Source: Oricola nitratireducens | GTDB taxonomy: Bacteria; Pseudomonadota; Alphaproteobacteria; Rhizobiales; Rhizobiaceae | Reading direction: 5' to 3' | Assembly: GCF_014904745.1 (NCBI RefSeq) | Contig: NZ_JACZCS010000032.1 | Location: 1 to 64,000, forward strand | Length of the DNA stretch: 64,000 nucleotides | Shown: positions 1 through 7,380 of the stretch, piece by piece | Layout: each line of letters begins with the position of its first letter | Numbering within the stretch: position 1 is the stretch's first letter | Program-made: the position numbers and the translations under genes | Notes under the pieces: model-generated | What the model saw: only the letters and a program-made list of their open reading frames with translations | Told to the model about the DNA's origin: nothing | Database searches by the model: none

Positions 1-21
1 TCTATCTGTCCCTGAAAAGCT

Positions 22-933
22 CTAGGCCGTTTCCCCGGCCTCTTCCTGCAGCTGTTTCGCCACGCCGGCCGCGCATTTCAGCAGCGCGTCGATCATCGGC
101 GTGCGCGGCTCGCGTTCGGCGGCGATCGCGCCGATCATCTGGCTGGCGACGGGCTCGATCAGCGGGATGGCGCGGATGGCGCCGGCCGCCTCGAAAATCC
201 TGACGAGCTTTTCCGGCAGGATGCCGGCCATGTTTCCGGCGAGCACATGCGAGACGATCGCGATCATGGAATCGGATTCCAGCACCGGCCTGGCCTCGGC
301 GCCCGCCTGGGCGAGATAGCCGTTGACGATGCGCCGGTTCTGCATGTCGGGGGTGAGCAGGCAGAGCGGCGTGCGGCTGACCTCGGCCCAGGTGACCGCC
401 TTGCGGCCGGGAAACAGCGCCTCGTCGGCGGTCACGAAAACATAGCGCTCCGCATAAAGCGGCACCGCCGAGACACGGCCGAGCGGTTCGTTCGCCATGT
501 AGGATATGCCGATATCGATCTCGAGATTGTCGATCAGTTCAAGGATCTCGATCGAGGTCCGCGACAGGACGACGAAGGTCACGTTCGGGTGGCGGGCCTG
601 AAAGGCGGCGGTCAGTTCGCGCACCATCGGCAGCGCGGTGGGGATCGCGGCGATGCGCACCCGGCCGCTCAGCCCCTGTTTCGCGGTCTGGATTTCCATG
701 CGCATGGAGCGCGCGTCGCCGACAATGCGGCGCGCCCATTCGAGCACGCGCTCGCCCTCCGCCGTCAGGCCCTGGTAGCGCGAACCGCGCTGCACGAGCA
801 TGACGCCGAGCTGGTCCTCGAGGTGCTTTATGGAGGCCGACAACGTCGGCTGGGAAATGTTGCAGGCCTCGGCCGCCTTGCCGAAATGCTTCTCGCGCAC
901 GAGCACCAGGAAATGTTCGAGCTTGTCGATCAT
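22..933 (-). CDS. LysR family transcriptional regulator
   Basis: This 303-residue protein has the LysR layout: an N-terminal winged helix-turn-helix at about residues 1-60 (KHFGKAAEACNISQPTLS) and a periplasmic-binding-protein-like effector domain from about residue 90 to 290. The length is normal for the family. The N-terminus resembles regulators found beside NAD-dependent formate dehydrogenase (fds) genes in rhizobia; that is recollection of the family, not proof. No divergent target lies upstream, because the next element there is tRNA-Phe, so any target would be to the left of the window or elsewhere. The ATG start places the helix-turn-helix at the expected position. Confidence 0.9.
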   Translation of the reverse strand: MIDKLEHFLVLVREKHFGKAAEACNISQPTLSASIKHLEDQLGVMLVQRGSRYQGLTAEGERVLEWARRIVGDARSMRMEIQTAKQGLSGRVRIAAIPTALPMVRELTAAFQARHPNVTFVVLSRTSIEILELIDNLEIDIGISYMANEPLGRVSAVPLYAERYVFVTADEALFPGRKAVTWAEVSRTPLCLLTPDMQNRRIVNGYLAQAGAEARPVLESDSMIAIVSHVLAGNMAGILPEKLVRIFEAAGAIRAIPLIEPVASQMIGAIAAEREPRTPMIDALLKCAAGVAKQLQEEAGETA

Positions 934-1079
934 GGCCCTCGCCGCCTGCCCCGCGCCTGTCTTTCAGAATTCATTGCGGCCCAATCCGGATTGGTCCCGT
1001 TCGGGGCCTTTTAGCGCAAAGCGACAGGCGGCGCACCTTCGAACCGGCGACTTCGTTCATCGGAGGGAAAACGGGCAGA

Positions 1080-1154
1080 TGGTGCCCGGGGGCGGATTTG
1101 AACCACCGACACGCGGATTTTCAATCCGCTGCTCTACCCCTGAGCTACCCGGGC
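1080..1154 (-). tRNA. tRNA-Phe (anticodon GAA)
   Basis: On the minus strand the 75 nt fold as a cloverleaf: a 7-bp acceptor stem (GCCCGGG with CCCGGGC), D arm with AGGGGTA loop, anticodon stem GCGGA/TCCGC around the loop TTGAAAA (anticodon GAA), a five-base variable region, and a T arm with the loop TTCAAAT. The CCA end is encoded. No integrase or attachment-site duplication is visible next to it. Confidence 0.97.
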
Positions 1155-1216
1155 ATACGCTTCACAACATCTCGCGAAGGCGCCTTCCGGGGCGGCGCCG
1201 CCGGAAAGTGCGCGGT

Positions 1217-1244
1217 TTATAGCATGTGATTTGCGCCTGTCCAG
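1217..1244 (-). promoter_or_regulatory. candidate promoter of tRNA-Phe
   Basis: Read on the minus strand there is CTATAA (1217-1222) preceded at 16 bp by CTGGAC (1239-1244), a plausible housekeeping -10/-35 pair. It would start transcription about 55 bp before the mature tRNA. The assignment rests on sequence similarity only. Confidence 0.4.
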
Positions 1245-1286
1245 CGGCAAATTCCCGATTCCGACGCAACGCAATCGCCGCCGGGA

Positions 1287-1712
1287 TCAGGTCCGGTCGG
1301 GCGGCGTTTCCGGCGCGGGCGGCGCCTTCTTTTCCTTGTCGTATTCCTCGACGATGCCAAGGAAGCGGCGGAAGAATTTCTCCATGTTGTCGAGGCCGCG
1401 GTCGAACTCCTCCTCGCTGGGGACGGCAAGCGTGCGGTCGACGCGCTCTTCCAGCGCCGTCACGCGCTCCTCCAGCCGGTCGAGCGCATCCTGGAAGGCG
1501 GCGCGCTCGTCGGCGGCGAGCTTGCAGACGATCTGGCCGCTCTTTTCGGTGCAGATCGACATTTCGCCGGTGTCGGTATCCATGCGGATGAATCCGTCTT
1601 CGGTCTTCTCCATCACGTAGCGGCCCGTATCGGCGCCGGCGGGAAGGGCCGAAGCCGCCGAGGCGGCGACAGCGATCGCGGCGATCAGGATTTCCCGGCT
1701 GATTTTCTTCAT
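1287..1712 (-). CDS. secreted hypothetical protein
   Basis: The 141-residue product starts with a clear signal peptide (MKKISREILIAAIAVAASA, probable cleavage near PAGA-DT around residue 28). A small domain with two cysteines (SICTEKSGQIVCKL) follows, then a charged helical stretch at about residues 68-95 (DRLEERVTALEERVD) that could form a short coiled coil, and a proline-rich tail. I do not recognise the family. It is probably periplasmic. It stands alone, divergent from the DUF952-pyrD operon. Confidence 0.75.
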   Translation of the reverse strand: MKKISREILIAAIAVAASAASALPAGADTGRYVMEKTEDGFIRMDTDTGEMSICTEKSGQIVCKLAADERAAFQDALDRLEERVTALEERVDRTLAVPSEEEFDRGLDNMEKFFRRFLGIVEEYDKEKKAPPAPETPPDRT

Positions 1713-1855
1713 GGCGTCTCGATTTCCCTCATATTGCGGTCCGGACGAGAGACTATCGGCAAATTCCGCGAGAATTGCGACAGGGCCGCAACAAAACTGT
1801 CCGTATCGCCGGCTTTGGTCTTTCGCGTCCGGCGGGCGCGGACTAAGGAACCCGC

Positions 1856-2203
1856 ATGGACCGGATCATCTACAAGATCGCGCCGCGGGCGCAATGGGCC
1901 GACGCCGAGGCGGCGGGCGTGTTCGAGGGCGCGCCGATCGACCTCGCCGACGGTTTCATCCATTTCTCGACAGCGGCACAGGCGAAGGAAACGGCGGCAA
2001 AGCATTTCGCCGGCCAGACCGACCTCAAGCTCATCGCCGTCGACACGGCAAAGCTCGGAGCGGCGGTGAAATACGAGGTGTCGCGCGGCGGCGCCCTGTT
2101 CCCGCATCTCTACGCGCCGCTGGAGCTGTCGGCGGTCGTCTGGGTGAAGGACCTGCCGCTCGGGCCCGACGGCGCGCATGAATTTCCGGAGATCGGCGGA
2201 TGA
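1856..2203 (+). CDS. DUF952 family protein
   Basis: This 115-residue protein matches the DUF952 family: IYKIAPRAQW near the N-terminus, then DLADGFIHFSTA at about residues 28-40, and a C-terminal GALFPHLYAPLEL motif. Members are small soluble proteins without an established reaction; the fold is related to ADP-ribosyltransferase-like domains. The stop codon overlaps the pyrD start as ATGA, so the two genes are almost certainly translated together. The pairing of DUF952 with pyrD is seen in other rhizobia (recollection). Confidence 0.85.
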   Translation: MDRIIYKIAPRAQWADAEAAGVFEGAPIDLADGFIHFSTAAQAKETAAKHFAGQTDLKLIAVDTAKLGAAVKYEVSRGGALFPHLYAPLELSAVVWVKDLPLGPDGAHEFPEIGG

Positions 2204-3294
2204 CGGCCGGCGGCCTGTGGGAATGCGCCGGGCGCTGGCTGACCTTCAGGTTCGAGCCGGAGACGGCGCATCGCATGGCGATCGCCGGATTGAAGAGCGG
2301 CGCCCTGCCCGTCCGCGCGGCAACGCCGGATCCGCGGCTCGCGGTGACGACGGCGGGCCTGACATTTGCGAACCCGCTCGGCATGGCGGCCGGTTTCGAC
2401 AAGGACGCCGAGGTGCCGGACGAGTTGCTCGGCATCGGCTTCGGTTTCGCCGAAGTGGGCACGACGACGCCGAGGCCGCAGCCCGGCAATCCGCGCCCGC
2501 GCATCTTCCGGCTGACGCGCGACCACGCCGTCATCAACCGGCTCGGCTTCAACAATCAGGGCCATGACGCGGCCTTCGGCCGGCTTGCCGCGCGGCGCGG
2601 ACGCGGCGTCGTCGGCGTCAATATCGGCGCCAACAAGGATGCCGACGACCGCATCGCCGACTATGTGACCGGGCTCAGGCGCTTCTATACGCTCGCCAGC
2701 TATTTCACGATCAACATCTCCTCGCCGAACACGCCGGGCCTTCGCGACCTGCAGGGCCGCGCGCAACTGGCGGACCTTCTAAGCCGGATCGGCGAGGCGC
2801 GGGCCGCGGAAGAGGAAATCCACAAACGGGTCGTGCCGGTGTTCCTGAAGATCGCGCCCGACATCACCGAGGAAGGGCTCGACGACATCGTCGCCGAGGT
2901 CATGGACAAGGGCCTCGACGGCATGATCGTCTCCAACACGACGCTGTCGCGGACGGGGATTTCCGCCGATCCCGGCGAAGCGGGCGGCCTTTCGGGAAAG
3001 CCGCTGTTCGAGCGCTCGACCATCGTGCTCGCCAAGACGCGCGAACGGATCGGGCCGCTCAAGACGCTGATCGGCGTCGGCGGCGTCGACTCGGGCGCAA
3101 CCGCGCTCGCCAAGATCGAGGCCGGGGCGGACTTGGTGCAGCTCTATACCGGGATGATCTATCGCGGTCCGGGCATCGCCAATGCGATCAACCGCGAACT
3201 CGCCGCCCTGCTCGACGCGCGCGGCGCGGCCTCGATTTCGGATCTGAAGGGCACGAAAGCGAAAGAATGGGCGGCGAAGTCGATCCCGGCGTGA
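2200..3294 (+). CDS. pyrD: dihydroorotate dehydrogenase (quinone), class 2
   Basis: PyrD oxidises dihydroorotate to orotate in pyrimidine synthesis and passes electrons to membrane quinones. The 364-residue length and N-terminal extension fit class 2 enzymes. Visible motifs are the FMN/substrate loop NPLGMAAGFDKDAEVP (about 63-78), GTTTPRPQPGNPRPR (about 88-102), NRLGFNNQG (about 113-121), NISSPNTPGLRDLQ with the catalytic-loop serine (about 172-185) and the FMN phosphate site IGVGGVDSG near residue 292. It overlaps the DUF952 stop by four bases. No attenuator or other regulation is evident. Confidence 0.97.
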   Translation: MTAGGLWECAGRWLTFRFEPETAHRMAIAGLKSGALPVRAATPDPRLAVTTAGLTFANPLGMAAGFDKDAEVPDELLGIGFGFAEVGTTTPRPQPGNPRPRIFRLTRDHAVINRLGFNNQGHDAAFGRLAARRGRGVVGVNIGANKDADDRIADYVTGLRRFYTLASYFTINISSPNTPGLRDLQGRAQLADLLSRIGEARAAEEEIHKRVVPVFLKIAPDITEEGLDDIVAEVMDKGLDGMIVSNTTLSRTGISADPGEAGGLSGKPLFERSTIVLAKTRERIGPLKTLIGVGGVDSGATALAKIEAGADLVQLYTGMIYRGPGIANAINRELAALLDARGAASISDLKGTKAKEWAAKSIPA

Positions 3295-3402
3295 TCGCAT
3301 GCGTTAGCGCGTAAGTCGATTCGCCGTACGCTCGGACGGCCTGTGTTTGCTTCGATCCCTTAGCTGCCGTTTAGGACGGTCGTCACGAACCACAACACTC
3401 GT

Positions 3403-4110
3403 TTACTCCGCAGTACGGAACGGCTTGCCAGTCTTGATATGATCCCGCTCGTATCCAAGTACCGCTTCCGCGATGTCTTGCTGACCTGCTTCCATGCGCG
3501 AGATGTAGTACCACCAGAAGTCTTCCACGTTCAGCATCTCCTGAAATTTGGCGGTCTTCATTGTGAAGAGTCTATTTTGAGCGGCCGTGAACTTGGCAGG
3601 TATTTTCTCACTGACGTGTCGATGTGCGTGTGCAAGACAGTTCTCGGCAAGCCTTACACAGTCCCGCGCAGCGGTGGCGCGAACGATCTCACGCGGCGTT
3701 TGTACTCGATCCGGGTCGGTGCGTAGATCGCTATACATTGACGGTTCACGGCCCTGTTTAATGTGGAAGATCAGATCCAGCGCCACCTTCAGCGCTTCGT
3801 GTTGATCCGGGCTACTCAAGGCCCACATGCTCAACGCGTAGTTGATCTTATGCCCATGGCTTTCCATCAACGTTTTCAGCTTCGTGCAAACTGCCGGATC
3901 GGACAGGTTGCGGCCCTGGGCATCGAAAGCGAGCAACGCCTTACCCGCTTCTTCAATAGAAGCGACAGCTAAGAAAAAGGCCCGTGCCATGTGGTCATGG
4001 TCACGTAAGAGCGAGGCTTCAACCAGCAGTTCACCCGCGTTGCGGAGCGCAGCTTCGCTGTACGAATGCAGAAGTGTAGTTGTCAGCTTGGGCAGGTGCG
4101 GTGAACCCAT
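3403..4110 (-). CDS. AbiV-type HEPN protein, candidate phage-defence gene
   Basis: The 235-residue product resembles the AbiV family of abortive-infection proteins: near the N-terminus NAGELLVEASLL, then HMARAFFLAVASIEEAGKA (about residues 40-58), the typical alpha-helical HEPN signature with the EEAGKA core. In lactococci AbiV stops phage growth by blocking translation; a similar role here is inference. I see no textbook Rx4-6H nuclease motif; the nearest is RLAENCLAH with a longer spacing. It stands alone between pyrD and a MATE exporter, has visibly lower GC and less biased third positions than its neighbours, and has 108-110 bp non-coding flanks, all suggesting transfer. The ATG at 4110 is chosen because the helical domain begins at once. 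Confidence 0.72.
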   Translation of the reverse strand: MGSPHLPKLTTTLLHSYSEAALRNAGELLVEASLLRDHDHMARAFFLAVASIEEAGKALLAFDAQGRNLSDPAVCTKLKTLMESHGHKINYALSMWALSSPDQHEALKVALDLIFHIKQGREPSMYSDLRTDPDRVQTPREIVRATAARDCVRLAENCLAHAHRHVSEKIPAKFTAAQNRLFTMKTAKFQEMLNVEDFWWYYISRMEAGQQDIAEAVLGYERDHIKTGKPFRTAE

Positions 4111-4220
4111 AGAGACTCCTGACCGTGATAGAGACGGGTGTCATATTTTATGCACCTATGGCTGGTTTGTCCCGCAGAGCTGCCATTTGTCGGCGTCCTA
4201 GAGAAGGCCCGCCCACCCGA

Positions 4221-5558
4221 TCAGGCGAACACCGTCCGCGCCCGCCTCGGCAAATTCGCCAGCAGCGTCAGGCCGCGCGCGCCGAGGAAGGCGTTGAGCG
4301 CGAACCACAGGCCGTGATTGCCGTAGACCGGAACCAGCACGTAGACCAGCGCGAAGAGCAGCGCGAGCGAGGCGAGCATCATGTTGCGCATGTCGCGCGA
4401 CCAGGTCGCGCCGATATAGACGCCGTCCATCTGGAAGGCGAGCACGCCCATCACCGCCGTCACCGCGGCCCATGGCAGATAGGTTTTGGCGATCTCGCGC
4501 ACGCCCTCGGCCGTCGTCATGAAGTCGATCACCGGCCCGCCCGCGAAAAACACGATCACCGTCGTGAAGCCGGCGAGGGCGAAGCCCCACAGGCAGGTCA
4601 GTTTCACCGCGCGCCAGAAAGCGGGTTTGTGGTTGGCGCCGATGGCGCGGCCGACGATCTGTTCGGCGGCGGTCGCGAAACCGTCGAGATAATAGCCGGC
4701 GATCATGAAGAAGTTCATCAGGATGGCGTTGGCGGCCAGCGTCACCGCGCCGAACTGCGCGCCGGTGCGCGTGAACAGCGAAAAGCCCGCCAGCAGCGCG
4801 AAGGAGCGGATCATGATGTCGCGGTTGACGGAGATCAGGCGGAGGAACTCGACGCGTTCGAAAATATGATCCCATGTCGGCGCATGCGCATGGTCGAAGC
4901 CGCGCCGGATCCACCAGAAACCGGCGATCGCCGCCGTCGCCTCGCCGAGCACCGTGCCGAGCGCGACACCCTCGATCGCCCAGCCGAGCACGAGGCCGAA
5001 CCAGATCGAGCCGGCGATGTTGATGCCGTTCAGCAGCGTCTGCAGGGCAAGGCTCGTCATCGCCCTGCCCTGTCCGAGCAGGAGGCCGAGCAGCGCGTAG
5101 TTGATCAGCGAAAACGGCGCGGCGAGCATGCGGATCGTGACATAGGTGCGCGTCGCGTCGGCCACGCCCTCGCCCGGGGCCATCAGCCAGACGCCGATCT
5201 CGCGGATCGGCCAGGCCAGGACGAGAAGCGCCAGCCCGAGGCCGGAGGCGAGGATGATCGCGCGCCAGAACACCGCCTGCTGCTCGGCGCCGTCGTCGCG
5301 GCCGAAGGCCTGGGCGACGAAACCGGTCGTGCCGGAACGCAGGAAATTCAGCGTCGTGAAGACGATGTCGAAGATGATCGCGCCGACGGCGAGGCCGCCG
5401 ATCAACCTGGCGTCGCCGAACTGGCCGATCACCGTGGTGTCGACAATGCCGAGGATCGGCGTCGTCAGGAAGGCCAAAGTCATCGGCGCCGCGATGGAAA
5501 AAACCATGCGGTTGGTCACCTCGAAGGGGCGCGATGCGGGCTTGACGGCGGCTGTCAT
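4221..5558 (-). CDS. MATE family efflux transporter
   Basis: This 445-residue inner-membrane protein has the MATE/DinF arrangement of about 12 transmembrane helices in two repeats. Each repeat has a family-type segment: near the N-terminus APMTLAFLTTPILGIVDTT, and in the second half TLAANAILMNFFMIAGYYLD. MATE proteins expel drugs or metabolites using a sodium or proton gradient; the substrate cannot be told. A much longer open frame exists upstream to 6122, but it runs through the divergent deacetylase gene. The start at 5558 is chosen because it follows a GAAGAG-type ribosome site and matches the family N-terminus. Confidence 0.93.
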   Translation of the reverse strand: MTAAVKPASRPFEVTNRMVFSIAAPMTLAFLTTPILGIVDTTVIGQFGDARLIGGLAVGAIIFDIVFTTLNFLRSGTTGFVAQAFGRDDGAEQQAVFWRAIILASGLGLALLVLAWPIREIGVWLMAPGEGVADATRTYVTIRMLAAPFSLINYALLGLLLGQGRAMTSLALQTLLNGINIAGSIWFGLVLGWAIEGVALGTVLGEATAAIAGFWWIRRGFDHAHAPTWDHIFERVEFLRLISVNRDIMIRSFALLAGFSLFTRTGAQFGAVTLAANAILMNFFMIAGYYLDGFATAAEQIVGRAIGANHKPAFWRAVKLTCLWGFALAGFTTVIVFFAGGPVIDFMTTAEGVREIAKTYLPWAAVTAVMGVLAFQMDGVYIGATWSRDMRNMMLASLALLFALVYVLVPVYGNHGLWFALNAFLGARGLTLLANLPRRARTVFA

Positions 5559-5642
5559 GATCTCTTCGGCGGGCGATTCCGGCAGGGCGAACCAGAGAGG
5601 CTTGATTGCTTTTTGGCGCGAAGGCAATAGGTCAATACCGCC

Positions 5643-6548
5643 ATGCGCCTGCCGATCGTCCACAATCCCGCCTATGACGCGAAGTTCTCGCCGGATCACC
5701 GCTTTCCGATGTCGAAGTACCGGCTGCTGGCCGACGCGATCATGGCCGAGGGACTGGCGGGACCCGGCGATTTCCACATTCCGGCACCCGCCCCCGCCGC
5801 CTGGGTGAAGCTCGCGCACGATCCGGCCTATGTCGACCAGGTCTACGGCTTCGCTGTTCCGGAGCGGATCGAGAAGGAAATCGGTTTTCCGGTCACCGAG
5901 CGCACGGCGTTGCGCGCGCGATGCGCGGTCGCCGGCACGGTGATGGCGGCGCGGCTGGCGCTGGAGCACGGCGTCGCCTGCAACACGGCGGGCGGCAGCC
6001 ATCATGCCGGACGGGCGCAGGGCGCGGGGTTCTGCACCTTCAACGACGCCGCCGTCGCCGCGCATGTGCTGCTTGCCGACGGCGAGATTTCGAACGCGCT
6101 CGTGCTCGATCTCGACGTGCACCAGGGCGACGGCACGGCGGAGATCTTTTCAGGCGACGGCCGCGTCTTCACGGCGTCCGTGCATGCGGAGAAAAACTAT
6201 CCGCACGTCAAGCAGACCTCCGACTACGACCTCGCCCTGCCCGACGGCATCGAGGATCTTGCCTATCTGAAAACGCTGGCGCTGGTGCTGGAGGAGTTGC
6301 GCGACCGCGTCGCGCCCGACATCGTCTTCTACAATGCCGGCGTCGACGTCCACGCCGAGGACCGGCTCGGCCGCCTGGCGCTGACCGACCGGGGCATAGA
6401 ACAGCGCGAACGCATGGTGTTTTCGCATTTCCGGCAGCGCGGCATCCCGGTCTGCGGCGTGATCGGCGGCGGCTATTCGAAGGACGTCGAAGCCCTGGCG
6501 CTGCGCCACGTCATCCTGCACCGGGTGGCGAGCGAGTTCGTGTTCTGA
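5643..6548 (+). CDS. histone deacetylase family protein (zinc amidohydrolase)
   Basis: The 301 residues form one arginase/deacetylase domain. Catalytic features are all present: FSPDHRFPMSKY near the N-terminus, GGSHHAGRAQGAGFC (the tandem histidines, about 119-133), the zinc ligands in DLDVHQGDGTAE (about 157-168) and GVDVHAEDRLG (about 233-243), and the GGGYS tyrosine loop near residue 277. Bacterial members deacetylate polyamines, acetoin-related compounds or proteins; the substrate is open. It is divergent from the MATE exporter with an 84-bp gap that must hold both promoters. Confidence 0.92.
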   Translation: MRLPIVHNPAYDAKFSPDHRFPMSKYRLLADAIMAEGLAGPGDFHIPAPAPAAWVKLAHDPAYVDQVYGFAVPERIEKEIGFPVTERTALRARCAVAGTVMAARLALEHGVACNTAGGSHHAGRAQGAGFCTFNDAAVAAHVLLADGEISNALVLDLDVHQGDGTAEIFSGDGRVFTASVHAEKNYPHVKQTSDYDLALPDGIEDLAYLKTLALVLEELRDRVAPDIVFYNAGVDVHAEDRLGRLALTDRGIEQRERMVFSHFRQRGIPVCGVIGGGYSKDVEALALRHVILHRVASEFVF

Positions 6549-6603
6549 CCTGTGGTCGCAAGTCCGGACGGAAAACCGGTGTCCAGCTTTCCCGGACCTG
6601 CTT

Positions 6604-7050
6604 CTAGGCGGATAAAACCATCGCCCAGTAGGGCCGGTTGCCGGATTTGGGGTCGCGGGCGACCGCGACGCCGAGGCGGTTGTATTTGCCCAGCATGTTG
6701 CGCCGGTGGCCGCGCGAGCCGATCCAGGCCTGGACGACCGACGCAACGGTCGGCTGGCCGGAGGCGATGTTCTCGGCGGCCGGAAAAGGCACGCCGTTTG
6801 CGACCATGCGCTGGCGGAAACTGGCGTGGCTGAGCCTGCCGCTGGCGGCAAGGCGCCTGGCCTGATCGAGCGCGGCGCGCGACAGGGCACTATCGGCGAC
6901 CAGCGGGCTCCTGCCCTTCGACTTGCGATAGGCGTTGACCAGCGAAAGCGCCTCGCCCGTGACGACGGAGCCGGAAGCGGCCTGTGCCGGCAGCGCCGGC
7001 AGAAGCATGAAAGCGGCGCCGCCCGCGATGAATTGGCGCCGTGCGATCAT
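6604..7050 (-). CDS. CAP-domain (SCP-like) secreted protein
   Basis: The 148-residue product begins with a signal peptide that looks twin-arginine-like (ARRQFIAGGAAFMLLPALPAQA), followed by a CAP/SCP domain: LSLVNAYRKSKGRSPL, ALDQARRLAASGRLSH, ENIASGQ, and WIGSRGHRRNMLGKYN. CAP proteins are small extracytoplasmic proteins of varied or unknown activity. The ATG at 7050 is chosen over an upstream in-frame start because it begins the signal peptide exactly and overlaps the stop of the preceding gene as TGATG, which implies translational coupling. Confidence 0.88.
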   Translation of the reverse strand: MIARRQFIAGGAAFMLLPALPAQAASGSVVTGEALSLVNAYRKSKGRSPLVADSALSRAALDQARRLAASGRLSHASFRQRMVANGVPFPAAENIASGQPTVASVVQAWIGSRGHRRNMLGKYNRLGVAVARDPKSGNRPYWAMVLSA

Positions 7051-7313
7051 CAGCCGCGCCTGTAGTTGAGCAACCGCAGGATGATGAAGACAGGCACGAC
7101 GACCATGCCGCCGAGGATCAGCCAGTCGCCGAAACGGCCGAGCGCGGCCCAGCCCTTTTCCCACAGGTTCACGATGAAATCGCGAAACGCGTAGAAGATG
7201 TCCAGCGGATAGAGACCGAAGACATTCATCACCATCCCGACGAGGATCGAGACGACGACGAGCTTGACGATGGTTCGGCCGACTGAGTCGCCAAGAAGCC
7301 GGTTGACCTGCAT
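7050..7313 (-). CDS. small inner-membrane protein (DUF6460-like)
   Basis: This 87-residue protein has two hydrophobic segments, at about residues 15-36 (IVKLVVVSILVGMVMNVFG) and 63-80 (WLILGGMVVVPVFIILRLL), separated by an amphipathic stretch with DIFYAFRDFI. It resembles the small rhizobial proteins labelled DUF6460, though I cannot confirm that here. It is cotranscribed with the CAP-domain gene, whose start overlaps this stop by one base. Function is unknown. Confidence 0.75.
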   Translation of the reverse strand: MQVNRLLGDSVGRTIVKLVVVSILVGMVMNVFGLYPLDIFYAFRDFIVNLWEKGWAALGRFGDWLILGGMVVVPVFIILRLLNYRRG

Positions 7314-7380
7314 GTTTCGCGCTCCCGCATGGGTTTCGGCTGTCAGCTAGGTGGAAATTGGGGCGGGTGCAAGGGCGGCG

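Noticed and set aside
1080-1154. tRNA-Phe as an integration site
   Set aside because: No duplicated tRNA end and no integrase within reach. The AbiV patch is 2.2 kb away behind core genes.
3362-4188. AGCTGCCRTTT pair as true attachment or target-site duplication around the AbiV gene
   Set aside because: Eleven bases with one mismatch between two ~110-bp flanks is not far from chance, and no recombinase is present. Kept only as a remark in the AbiV finding.
5559-6122. N-terminal extension of the MATE protein by 188 residues
   Set aside because: The extension would be antisense to the histone-deacetylase-family gene and has low-complexity arginine/histidine content. The membrane protein starts naturally at 5558.
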